From Anaerosporobacter mobilis DSM 15930 (lineage in GTDB: Bacteria > Bacillota > Clostridia > Lachnospirales > Lachnospiraceae): a stretch of 64,000 nt of DNA. The stretch covers positions 310,001-374,000 of the forward strand of contig NZ_FRCP01000005.1 in NCBI RefSeq assembly GCF_900142955.1. The letters run 5' to 3'. The stretch's first letter is position 1, and every line of letters begins with the position of its first letter. The notes under the pieces are model-generated. The model was not told the DNA's origin. It worked only from the letters and a program-made list of their open reading frames with translations, and did no database searches. Made by a program: the position numbers and the translations under genes. Shown one piece after another: positions 27,945-35,543 of the stretch.

Positions 27945-27989
27945 GCTCGTCTTAAAACATAACATACCTACACGTCTTTTTTGCAAATC

Positions 27990-28033
27990 AAAAAGACTAT
28001 CAAGTAATATATTAGTATCACTTCATAGTCTTT
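27990..28033 (-). terminator. Rho-independent terminator of nrdR
   Basis: The minus-strand RNA forms two stacked stems (AAAGACTAT with ATAGTCTTT, then AAGTGATA with TATTACTT) separated by a G/G mismatch, around a six-base loop, followed by TTTTTG. It lies 17 bases past the nrdR stop. Confidence 0.85.
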
Positions 28034-28049
28034 ATTTACTAGTTTTAAG

Positions 28050-28511
28050 TTATTCACCTTGGTTATCAAGAATCTTCTTGAGTTCATCCATAAATGTATT
28101 AGCATCTTTGAACTCCCTATATATAGAAGCAAATCTTACATAAGCTACAGGATCTAATTCTTTTAATTTATCCATTACAATTTCACCAATTAAGTTACTA
28201 TTAATCTCGTTCTTATCCAAGTTGAAAATCGCATTTTCAATGTCATCAACGACAGCCGTAATACTATTCACAGAAATTGGCCTCTTATGGCAAGAACGAA
28301 ATACCCCTGCTTCAATCTTTGATCGATTGTAAGGCTCACGATTCATGTCTTTCTTTATTACTACTAATGGAATTACTTCTATCTTTTCATACGTAGTAAA
28401 ACGTTTTCTACATTGGTCACATTGACGTCTTCTACGAATGGAACAATTATCATCGGCTGGTCTAGAGTCAATAACTCTAGTATTTTCTTCACCACAAAAT
28501 GGACACTTCAT
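28050..28511 (-). CDS. nrdR: NrdR, ribonucleotide reductase repressor
   Basis: NrdR is an ATP/dATP-sensing repressor of ribonucleotide reductase genes. From the ATG at 28511 it has 153 aa, the usual length: zinc ribbon with C3, C6, C31, C34 (MKCPFCGEENTRVIDSRP; RRRRQCDQCRKRFTTYE), then an ATP-cone (VIKKDMNREPYNRSKIEAGV). A TTG at 28526 keeps the frame open, but GGGGGGAT lies within that extension just before the ATG. nrd genes are not nearby. Confidence 0.97.
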   Translation of the reverse strand: MKCPFCGEENTRVIDSRPADDNCSIRRRRQCDQCRKRFTTYEKIEVIPLVVIKKDMNREPYNRSKIEAGVFRSCHKRPISVNSITAVVDDIENAIFNLDKNEINSNLIGEIVMDKLKELDPVAYVRFASIYREFKDANTFMDELKKILDNQGE

Positions 28512-28586
28512 TAAATCCCCCCTCAATTACATATTCGTTTTACTTTCTCCTATGAATATCGCATGCTTGTCTGCGTTATTACAAAA

Positions 28587-28624
28587 AATTAGAGTGTGTA
28601 CAATTATATGTACACACTCTAATT
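28587..28624 (-). terminator. Perfect 16-bp inverted repeat: terminator of the ylmC transcript
   Basis: AATTAGAGTGTGTACA and its exact complement flank a six-base centre. On the minus strand the stem runs into TTTTTT (28590-28585), a strong intrinsic terminator for RNA arriving from ylmC, whose stop is about 50 bases upstream. The -10 box of the nrdR promoter overlaps the first arm. Confidence 0.75.
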
Positions 28625-28649
28625 ATAGTAACTGATTGTATTATGTCAA
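28622..28649 (-). promoter_or_regulatory. nrdR promoter with consensus elements
   Basis: Perfect TTGACA (28649-28644) and perfect TATAAT (28627-28622) with a 16-base spacer on the minus strand. Predicted initiation near 28615 falls inside the 16-bp inverted repeat, about 105 bases before the nrdR start. No NrdR-box match is evident. Confidence 0.75.
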
Positions 28650-28676
28650 GAACTTTATTGACATTTAACCTTATCA

Positions 28677-28937
28677 TTAACACTTGCACCCAACAAGGCA
28701 CCTTTCTTCATCAATATCTACTAGAATAACATCTTCTCCTATTTGCTTGACACATGCAATGTCAATGATAAATTCGCTTTCTCTACCAAGTATACCCCAG
28801 ATTTTACAAGGTCCTGGTACTATCAAACATCGTATCTTTGCGGTACATGTATCAAAATCAAGGTCACATACAAATCCTAATCTCTGTCCGTTTCTACAGT
28901 TAATGACCTCCTTCTCTCTCAATTCACAAAAACGCAA
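28677..28937 (-). CDS. YlmC/YmxH family sporulation protein (PRC-barrel)
   Basis: This 86-aa protein (MRFCELREKEVINCRNGQRLGFVCDLDFD) resembles the YlmC/YmxH family, a PRC-barrel domain found in spore formers, often downstream of sigG or in the dcw region. It ends in a Cys-rich tail (ERCLVGCKC). Molecular function is not established. It lies 20 bases after sigG and likely shares its transcript, ending at the terminator at 28587-28624. Confidence 0.8.
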   Translation of the reverse strand: MRFCELREKEVINCRNGQRLGFVCDLDFDTCTAKIRCLIVPGPCKIWGILGRESEFIIDIACVKQIGEDVILVDIDEERCLVGCKC

Positions 28938-28957
28938 GCATATCGCCCCTTCAGATT

Positions 28958-29740
28958 TTATTTGCCCATTAAATAATTCTTCATATTCTTAAGTGCTGAT
29001 TTTTCTAATCTCGAAACTTGCGCTTGAGATATGCTTATCTCATTTGCTACTTCCATCTGCGTTTTTCCTTCAAAAAATCTTAATTTAATAATATTATTTT
29101 CTCTGTCAGATAATTTACCCATCGCCTCTTTTAAAGCAATTTCTTCAATCCAGTTCTCTTCTTTGTTCTTCTTATCACTAATTTGATCCATAATATAGAT
29201 GGCGTCTCCGCCTTCTGAATAAACTGGCTCATATAGGGAAACTGGACTTTGAATTGCATCTAAAGCAAACACGATATCTTCTTTGCTTATGCCAATTTCG
29301 CTGGCAATCTCGCATACTGTTGGCTCTTTATCATTCTTCCTCATCAAAGCTTCTTTGGTATAGATTGCTTTATAAGCTGTGTCACGTAAGGATCTACTAA
29401 CACGAATGCTATTATTGTCCCTAAGATATCTACGAATCTCTCCAATAATCATTGGAACTGCGTAGGTACTAAACTTTACATTTTGTGATATATCAAAGTT
29501 GTCAATCGCTTTCATAAGACCAATGCAACCAATTTGAAATAAGTCATCAACATTCTCATTGCTGTTAGAAAATCTTTGAATTATACTAAGAACAAGTCTA
29601 AGATTACCTTTTATATAAAGATCTCTCGCTTCTTTATCCCCTTTAAGTATACGATCAAAGAGTTCCTTTTTTTCGTCATTCTTAAGTAAAGGCAATTTTG
29701 CTGTATTAACACCACATATTTCAACTTTGTAAAGAGCCAT
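28958..29740 (-). CDS. sigG: Sigma-G, forespore sporulation sigma factor
   Basis: Sigma-G directs late forespore transcription. From the ATG at 29740 (MALYKVEICGVNTAKLPLLK) the product is 260 aa, the family length and start. Regions 2 (DLFQIGCIGLMKAIDNFDISQNVKFSTYAVPMIIGEIRRYLRD), 3 and 4 (helix-turn-helix SQAQVSRLEKSALKNMK) are present. An in-frame extension to 29794 exists, but GGAGG lies eight bases before the ATG at 29740. It follows sigE after 134 bases with its own sporulation-type promoter. Confidence 0.97.
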   Translation of the reverse strand: MALYKVEICGVNTAKLPLLKNDEKKELFDRILKGDKEARDLYIKGNLRLVLSIIQRFSNSNENVDDLFQIGCIGLMKAIDNFDISQNVKFSTYAVPMIIGEIRRYLRDNNSIRVSRSLRDTAYKAIYTKEALMRKNDKEPTVCEIASEIGISKEDIVFALDAIQSPVSLYEPVYSEGGDAIYIMDQISDKKNKEENWIEEIALKEAMGKLSDRENNIIKLRFFEGKTQMEVANEISISQAQVSRLEKSALKNMKNYLMGK

Positions 29741-29771
29741 TTCATTAACCTCCACATCAAATATATACATA

Positions 29772-29801
29772 AATGATGTGCTAATTAATGGCACTTTATA
29801 C
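29772..29801 (-). promoter_or_regulatory. Sigma-G-type promoter of sigG
   Basis: On the minus strand GTATA (29801-29797) and CATCATT (29778-29772) are 18 bases apart. This fits the published B. subtilis sigma-G pattern GHATR-N18-CATNHTA at all but the last position, and lies 32 bases before the sigG ATG. The -10 fits the sigma-F pattern poorly. Confidence 0.55.
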
Positions 29802-29874
29802 TTATTATATTTTTCATTATTTAGTACTTTTTACCATATTATATAGTATTCAACTTTTCTGGTAACGTTACACT

Positions 29875-30615
29875 CTACTCAAGTCTCACAATTTCTTTTT
29901 TTAGACGTTTCATTATTTTCTTCTCTAGCCTTGATATGTATGATTGTGAGATCCCTAAAAGATCAGCCACTTCTTTTTGCGTCTTTTCCGTACCATCTTT
30001 GGAATTCAAGCCAAACCGAAGCTGAACAATAACCCGTTCTCTCTCACTAAGCTTCCCAAGCGCTTTATTAAGAAGTTTTCTATCAACTTCATCTTCGATA
30101 TTCCTATATATAATATCCTCATCCGTTCCCAATATATCGGATAATAGCAATTCATTTCCATCCCAATCTACGTTAAGAGGCTCATCAATAGATACCTCCA
30201 ACTTTGTCTTATTGTTTCTGCGTAGATACATCAAGATTTCATTCTCGATACATCTTGAAGCATAGGTTGCCAACTTAATATTCTTATCAGGTTTAAACGT
30301 ATTAATCGCTTTTATCAACCCAATCGTTCCTATTGATATTAAATCTTCGACACCAACACCAGTATTGTCAAACTTCTTCGCTATGTACACAACTAAACGC
30401 AAATTATGTTCAACTAAGATTGATTTCGCTTTTGCATCATCGTCGGTTCCCAACCTTGAAATAATATCAGATTCTCTTTCTGTATCTAGTGGTGCAGGTA
30501 AAACTTCCGCTCCACCAATATAGTGAATGTCACCTCTTTGTTTAAAAATTACATTTTTAAAATCTGGTATTACTCTGAATTGAAATTTATTCGGTATTGA
30601 TACCTTTAGCAACAT
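29875..30615 (-). CDS. sigE: Pro-sigma-E, mother-cell sporulation sigma factor
   Basis: Sigma-E is made as an inactive precursor and processed by SpoIIGA. The 246-aa product has an N-terminal pro-sequence (about residues 1-30) leading into HYIGGAEVLPAPLDTE, which aligns with the processing region of B. subtilis pro-sigma-E. Region 2 is SIGTIGLIKAINTFKPDKNIKLATYASRCIENEILMYLRR and region 4 contains QKEVADLLGISQSYISRLEKKIMKRLK. It is 15 bases after spoIIGA. Confidence 0.97.
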   Translation of the reverse strand: MLLKVSIPNKFQFRVIPDFKNVIFKQRGDIHYIGGAEVLPAPLDTERESDIISRLGTDDDAKAKSILVEHNLRLVVYIAKKFDNTGVGVEDLISIGTIGLIKAINTFKPDKNIKLATYASRCIENEILMYLRRNNKTKLEVSIDEPLNVDWDGNELLLSDILGTDEDIIYRNIEDEVDRKLLNKALGKLSERERVIVQLRFGLNSKDGTEKTQKEVADLLGISQSYISRLEKKIMKRLKKEIVRLE

Positions 30616-30630
30616 GCTCCATTCCTCCCG

Positions 30631-31524
30631 TTATAATAATTCCTCATGTAAGATAATATGATAACTGTTATCCACCGTTAATTTACCTTGATAAATTGCA
30701 ACTGTAATATTCGGATTATGTACTACTCCATCTTCCTTAAGGATATTCACTTCATCAAATACAATTCCTGGCAAGATACCTTCTTCAGTACCCACAGCAT
30801 GATAGGGAATCCATTTGATTCTTACCACAAATCGATCGATATTCTTATGTATTGCATCACTCATAAAATCTTTTGCATAATCAATCAATTCCTCTGGTAA
30901 AATATCTTTAATTCCATCTAGATCCGCAATAACTACTGGTCTCTTCGATACCGGTTCTCTAAGATGGTTCCCCGTATCTAAAAAACCTTTACATGTTATC
31001 TTTTTTTCACCAAATACTAATTCCACATTATAGAACAACTCCCTTGTTCCTTTCATTTGTATCAAAATTCGTTTCACAAGATGGATAAAACCTCCAGCAA
31101 TAGCAAAAAAACAAATCAAATAGAAAAAATTAAGAGCTTTTGATGGCAATATTCGCATAAACTCAGTAATATAATATCCTGCACTTGTATAATAATATAA
31201 GTAATTCAATATACCACCAACTAAGAAGGTTATTGCATAATATACTAAAATATCTCTCGCAAGTGCTTTCATAGTTTCATAACGAAACGCGATCTTAAGC
31301 ATAAAACCTGCCAATATAACTCCAAATAGTATCATAAAGATACCTGATCGAAACGTTGGTACCATAATACTGAAGCAAGCTCCCAAACCGCCTAGTATTG
31401 CAGCAAATATTTTTCGACCCATTTTACTATTCTTCTTCACGAGTTTTTGCATCATTTCTAGAAGTAAGTAATCCATGATTAGATTTACCCCGAAGACTAA
31501 ATCAATGTAAACCTCTAGTTTCAA
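30631..31524 (-). CDS. spoIIGA: SpoIIGA, pro-sigma-E processing aspartic protease
   Basis: SpoIIGA is the membrane protease that activates pro-sigma-E at the sporulation septum. The 297-aa product has five hydrophobic segments in the first 155 residues and a soluble protease domain with the aspartic motif FLDTGN; D183 falls at the position of the B. subtilis catalytic aspartate. The start is a TTG at 31524 behind GGGGGTGAAC. It sits directly before its substrate gene sigE, the conserved spoIIG arrangement. Confidence 0.95.
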   Translation of the reverse strand: MKLEVYIDLVFGVNLIMDYLLLEMMQKLVKKNSKMGRKIFAAILGGLGACFSIMVPTFRSGIFMILFGVILAGFMLKIAFRYETMKALARDILVYYAITFLVGGILNYLYYYTSAGYYITEFMRILPSKALNFFYLICFFAIAGGFIHLVKRILIQMKGTRELFYNVELVFGEKKITCKGFLDTGNHLREPVSKRPVVIADLDGIKDILPEELIDYAKDFMSDAIHKNIDRFVVRIKWIPYHAVGTEEGILPGIVFDEVNILKEDGVVHNPNITVAIYQGKLTVDNSYHIILHEELL

Positions 31525-31593
31525 TGTTCACCCCCATCTCTTGTCGCTTAACGATGTACCGAAACGTGATCATCAAACACACTCAGTGAACTC

Positions 31594-31626
31594 ATTATAA
31601 CGTATTTGCAATATTGTTTTTGTCAT
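31594..31626 (-). promoter_or_regulatory. spoIIG promoter with long spacer
   Basis: On the minus strand ATGACA (31626-31621) and perfect TATAAT (31599-31594) are 21 bases apart, ending 70 bases before the spoIIGA start. The B. subtilis spoIIG promoter is known for an over-long spacer (22 bp) that makes it Spo0A-dependent. I could not find a convincing Spo0A box here. Confidence 0.5.
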
Positions 31627-31730
31627 TTATTGGTAATATATTCCAATTACTTTTCATCAAAGTAATACAGAATCCTACAGAATGTAGGTCAAGAATACAC
31701 AAACTTTATTTTTTAGAGAAAAAACAAGAG

Positions 31731-31761
31731 AAAAATAGGACCATTATGTACAATGGTCCTA
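31731..31761 (-). terminator. Rho-independent terminator of ftsZ
   Basis: Perfect 10-bp stem TAGGACCATT/AATGGTCCTA with a six-base loop, followed by TTTTT on the minus strand, 23 bases past the ftsZ stop. It ends the division cluster and separates it from spoIIGA. Confidence 0.9.
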
Positions 31762-31783
31762 ATAAGTTTCAACAACAATTTTA

Positions 31784-33007
31784 TTATTTACGATTTTTCT
31801 TTAAGAATTCAGGAATCTTAATACCATCATGATCGGTATCTTGAGATACTGGTCTTGAATAAGTCTGAACAGGTCTAGAGGCAGCTGATTGCGTATGTGC
31901 TACTGGAGTAGGATTGTTAGATAATGGTCTTGAGAATGAACTTGAAGTGCTTGTCCCACTATTTGATCCTGTACCAAACTTAGGTGCTTGTTGTGTTACC
32001 TGGCGGTTAGTACCTTGATTTAAAAACGAAGGAGCCTTTACAGGTTCTTTCTGAGATGATTCTTCTAATCCCGTTGCAATTACAGTAATTGTACATTGAT
32101 CAGGTGATGATTCATCATACATAGCACCAAAGATTATGTTTGCACTCTCACCAGCTAATTCTTGTACAAAAGTTGCTGCTTCATTTGCTTCGATTAAACT
32201 GATATCACCAGAGATATTAATAATAACATGAGATGCACCCTCAATTGTAGTTTCTAGTAATGGACTTGTGATTGCTTGTTTTACTGCTTCAACACACTTA
32301 TCATCACCATGTCCAACACCGATACCGATATGAGCTACGCCTTTGTTCTTCATTACAGTTTGTACGTCAGCAAAATCTAGATTGATTAAACCAGGTACGT
32401 TAATAAGGTCTGTAATACCTTGTACACCTTGTTGAAGTACTTCATCAGCTTTTCGTAGTGCATCAGGCATTGTTGTTCTACGATCAACAATTTCAAGTAA
32501 TCTATCATTTGGGATAACAATTAATGTATCAACATTCTCTTTCAAACGTTCGATTCCAGATACGGCATTGTTCATTCTTGCTTTTGCCTCAAATTTGAAA
32601 GGCTTTGTGACAATACCAACGGTAAGTATACCAAGTTCTTTCGCTATCTGTGCTACTACAGGAGCTGCTCCAGTACCTGTTCCGCCTCCCATACCACAAG
32701 TAACGAAAACCATGTCTGAACCCTTTATAATTTCTGTTAAGTCTTCTCTATTTTCCTCAGCTGCTTTTGCTCCTACTTCAGGTTGTGCACCTGCGCCAAG
32801 CCCTTTTGTAAGCTTTTCACCAATTTGTAAGCATGTAGGTGCTTTACAAGTTTTCAAATGTTGGTTGTCCGTATTCACACAGACAAATTCAACCCCTTTA
32901 ATATTCTCTTCTATCATTCGATTAACAGCATTATTGCCTGCACCACCAACTCCAATGACAAGTATTTTAGCAGTTGAATCAGATTCGTTAGTTCTTATTT
33001 CAAGCAA
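31784..33007 (-). CDS. ftsZ: FtsZ, cell division GTPase
   Basis: FtsZ polymerises into the division ring. The 407-aa product has the tubulin-signature GTP loop GGGTGTG (107-113), N-terminal nucleotide-binding region (KILVIGVGGAGNNAVNRMI), T7-loop residues (NLDFADVQTVM), a variable Ser/Thr/Gln-rich linker (about 325-393) and the C-terminal protein-docking peptide IPEFLKKNRK. The start is a TTG at 33007, seven bases after GGAGG. ftsA, usually just upstream, is missing. Confidence 0.98.
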   Translation of the reverse strand: MLEIRTNESDSTAKILVIGVGGAGNNAVNRMIEENIKGVEFVCVNTDNQHLKTCKAPTCLQIGEKLTKGLGAGAQPEVGAKAAEENREDLTEIIKGSDMVFVTCGMGGGTGTGAAPVVAQIAKELGILTVGIVTKPFKFEAKARMNNAVSGIERLKENVDTLIVIPNDRLLEIVDRRTTMPDALRKADEVLQQGVQGITDLINVPGLINLDFADVQTVMKNKGVAHIGIGVGHGDDKCVEAVKQAITSPLLETTIEGASHVIINISGDISLIEANEAATFVQELAGESANIIFGAMYDESSPDQCTITVIATGLEESSQKEPVKAPSFLNQGTNRQVTQQAPKFGTGSNSGTSTSSSFSRPLSNNPTPVAHTQSAASRPVQTYSRPVSQDTDHDGIKIPEFLKKNRK

Positions 33008-33043
33008 GGTACTTCCTCCTTTTTACTTATATCAATTTTTATA

Positions 33044-33130
33044 AAACAAAATCACTCCCCGAAGTGATCTTGTAATTTTCAAGAACGCCTTAGTGCGCTT
33101 GCTGCAAGTCATGCATCACTGTACATGACT
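33044..33130 (-). promoter_or_regulatory. Structured ftsZ leader, possible attenuator
   Basis: The minus strand shows first a 7-bp hairpin AGTCATG/CATGACT (33130-33107) whose 10-base loop contains AGTGAT, then CTTG/CAAG, then a hairpin ATCACT-TCGGGG-AGTGAT (33068-33051) followed by TTTTGTTTTAT, like an intrinsic terminator 37 bases before ftsZ. The upstream AGTGAT could pair with the terminator's ATCACT arm and open it. Regulation is inference. Confidence 0.4.
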
Positions 33131-33271
33131 CTAAACTTTTGTATGGCTTTTCAATCTCGCCGTTGGCTTTTATTCTTGGAAGAGAATAAAATTACTTACA
33201 ATGATAACATCATAACTATATTATATAATATCTTTTATTACCTAAATAATCAACCCTTATTTAAAAGAATT

Positions 33272-34003
33272 TTACTTGGAATATTCAAAATAGGTCTTAT
33301 TTCCTGTTGTAAAGTTTTCCATATGCAAAGTACCTTTTTTGCCTTCAATATTAGGCAACATATTCTTAAGTTCTGCAATCTGTTCATCATACATATCCTT
33401 CTTTCCAAGCAAAATTTTTATGTCTTGACTATACAATATTAACTCATTGTTTGACTGAAAATGTATGGTATCGATATTGATTTCATACTTATGTATAAGT
33501 TTTGTCAAATCCTTAATAACATCAAACAACTCGTCCTTTTGCACTGTAAGTTTTTCTGTTAGCATCATAGTTTTGAATGTTAGCCCTGTCACAATTGGAA
33601 TTCCTTCGTATCGTTCATTAGAACTATCAACAACGATACCATCTTTATCAAAATACATATAGTCACCAAAATATTTGATACAGCCAAAAATTGATTTTTC
33701 ATATACATGAACGGTAAGCGTATTTACACTCGTAAGTTTGACATCCATGTATTCAATGAAAGGTACATTCTTAGGTTCTCCATATTTGTACTTAAGATAT
33801 AGATATATGCTATTATTATAGTGAGTGTCTGATAACAATATATCTTTTATCTCTTCCTGCGAATACCGTTCACAACCAATTACTTTGATATCCTGAATTC
33901 GGCTTACTTGTGAGAAAACAACTAGTCCAAGTGCTAGCAATACAAATACAGACAATATAATCTTAGCTTTTATTCTCTTTTTATATTTTCGTACTTTTCT
34001 CAT
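33272..34003 (-). CDS. ftsQ: DivIB/FtsQ, cell division protein
   Basis: DivIB/FtsQ is a bitopic septum protein linking FtsL/DivIC with the septal synthase. The 243-aa product has a basic cytoplasmic N-terminus, one membrane helix (about residues 15-34), a POTRA domain (IQDIKVIGCERYSQEEIKDILL) and a beta domain (GCIKYFGDYMYFDKDGIVVDSS) typical of the family. It lies between murA and ftsZ. Confidence 0.93.
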   Translation of the reverse strand: MRKVRKYKKRIKAKIILSVFVLLALGLVVFSQVSRIQDIKVIGCERYSQEEIKDILLSDTHYNNSIYLYLKYKYGEPKNVPFIEYMDVKLTSVNTLTVHVYEKSIFGCIKYFGDYMYFDKDGIVVDSSNERYEGIPIVTGLTFKTMMLTEKLTVQKDELFDVIKDLTKLIHKYEINIDTIHFQSNNELILYSQDIKILLGKKDMYDEQIAELKNMLPNIEGKKGTLHMENFTTGNKTYFEYSK

Positions 34004-34062
34004 GCTTTCTCACCATTTTCTTCGTATTCTAAGGTATCAACCAGTATTCTTCGCGATAACCT

Positions 34063-34102
34063 CTTCACCACAATAACAGAAACTTCTATTACCGTGGTGA
34101 AG
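34063..34102 (-). other. Intergenic RNA hairpin between murA and ftsQ
   Basis: In minus-strand RNA CTTCACCACGGTAATAG (34102-34086) pairs with CTGTTATTGTGGTGAAG (34079-34063) over 17 positions, three of them G-U, around a six-base loop. On the opposite strand those three would be C-A mismatches. No U-run follows, so it is unlikely to be a terminator. Confidence 0.65.
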
Positions 34103-34146
34103 GTTAGTTATCAAATTCGTAATTACATACACTATTACATATGTTA

Positions 34147-35409
34147 TTACATATTTTCTTCCATATAATTCACATTAGCTCCAAGCATCTGTAAATCTCT
34201 ACAGATATCTTCATAACCTCTTAATATATATTCAATCGAATGAATTTCCGTTGTTTCCTTCGCTATCATGCCTGCAATAACAAGTGCTGCCCCTCCACGT
34301 AATTCATATGACTTAACGGAAGTTCCATGCAAAGTTTTAACACCTCTAATTATAGCAATTTTACCATCAATCTCGATATTGGCACCCATTTTTATAAGTT
34401 CTCTTACCACCTTATATCTTGCTTCAAATATATTCTCAATCAGTATACTATTACCTTTCGCAACTGTTAAAGCAGCCATAACTGGCGACTGCAAATCAGT
34501 TGGAAAACCTGGATATGGCTTTGTTCTCAACAAATCATATGCATTTGGTCTTGATTTTTGTATAACTGTAATACCATCTGAGCTAGTTTGTGTAATACAG
34601 CCCATTCTATTAACTACCCCAATTACCTCCTCTAAATGCTCTTTTACTGCTCCACGTAAGGTTATTTTCCCTCCTGTAGCTGCTACTGCAGCCATATACG
34701 TTCCCGTAACAATTCGATCCGCCTTCACTGTGTATTCGCAATCATGTAATGCAGTCACACCTTGAACTGCAATAGTACCAGTTCCAATACCATCAACTTT
34801 AGCTCCCATACAGGTTAAGAATTCACATAATTCTTCAATCTCAGGTTCCTTTGCAGCATTTTTAATGATAGTTGTACCTTCCGCTAATACAGCGGCTAGT
34901 AATATATTCTCAGTTGCACCTACGCTAGGAAAATCAAGATTAATTTCACTTCCCATTAACTTTGTAGTCATACATGTAAGTAGATCGTTTGCTTCTATAA
35001 TTTCGGCACTCAAACGTTTTAGCCCTTTAACATGTAAATCAATCGGTCTAGCACCTATTGTGCAGCCACCCGGATATGAAATGGTAACAAAATGCTGTCT
35101 TCCTAATAACGGGCCAAGTAATATAATTGAAGATCTCATTCTTGCTACATATTCATCTGGTATACGATAATTGTTAAGCTGTGTGGCGTCTACAATTATT
35201 GTAGACCCTTCTTTCTTAATCTTACAGCCTATACTATCTAATATACGAATCATACATTGTACATCACTAATATCTGGACAATGATGAATTGTCGTAACAC
35301 CATTATGCAGAACACTGGCAGCCAAAATAGGAAGTACCGCGTTCTTTGACCCTTGAACTTCAATATCACCGTGAAGCTTTTTGCCCCCGATAACCTGAAT
35401 ATAAGTCAC
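34147..35409 (-). CDS. murA: UDP-N-acetylglucosamine 1-carboxyvinyltransferase
   Basis: MurA transfers enolpyruvate from PEP to UDP-GlcNAc, the first committed step of peptidoglycan synthesis. The product (420 aa from GTG at 35409) has the catalytic cysteine in YPGGCTIGARPID (Cys116 by this numbering), K21-N22 in QGSKNAVLP, and the duplicated EPSP-synthase fold. The frame is open to a GTG at 35418, but AGGGGT is too close to that codon and about nine bases from the GTG at 35409. The Cys implies fosfomycin sensitivity of the enzyme (inference). Confidence 0.96.
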   Translation of the reverse strand: MTYIQVIGGKKLHGDIEVQGSKNAVLPILAASVLHNGVTTIHHCPDISDVQCMIRILDSIGCKIKKEGSTIIVDATQLNNYRIPDEYVARMRSSIILLGPLLGRQHFVTISYPGGCTIGARPIDLHVKGLKRLSAEIIEANDLLTCMTTKLMGSEINLDFPSVGATENILLAAVLAEGTTIIKNAAKEPEIEELCEFLTCMGAKVDGIGTGTIAVQGVTALHDCEYTVKADRIVTGTYMAAVAATGGKITLRGAVKEHLEEVIGVVNRMGCITQTSSDGITVIQKSRPNAYDLLRTKPYPGFPTDLQSPVMAALTVAKGNSILIENIFEARYKVVRELIKMGANIEIDGKIAIIRGVKTLHGTSVKSYELRGGAALVIAGMIAKETTEIHSIEYILRGYEDICRDLQMLGANVNYMEENM

Positions 35410-35543
35410 AGCGCACACCCCTAACAGTCCATAAATATAATATATTATATGAACTCTTAAAATATGTGTGCTAAATTAAAAACATTTGTAACTAATCGGG
35501 ACTACCTCCCTCATTCATAATGAACGAAATCTTATTTATTAAT

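Noticed and set aside
31525..31783. Spo0A boxes upstream of spoIIGA
   Set aside because: The best matches to TGTCGAA have only 5 of 7 positions, and one lies downstream of the expected start.
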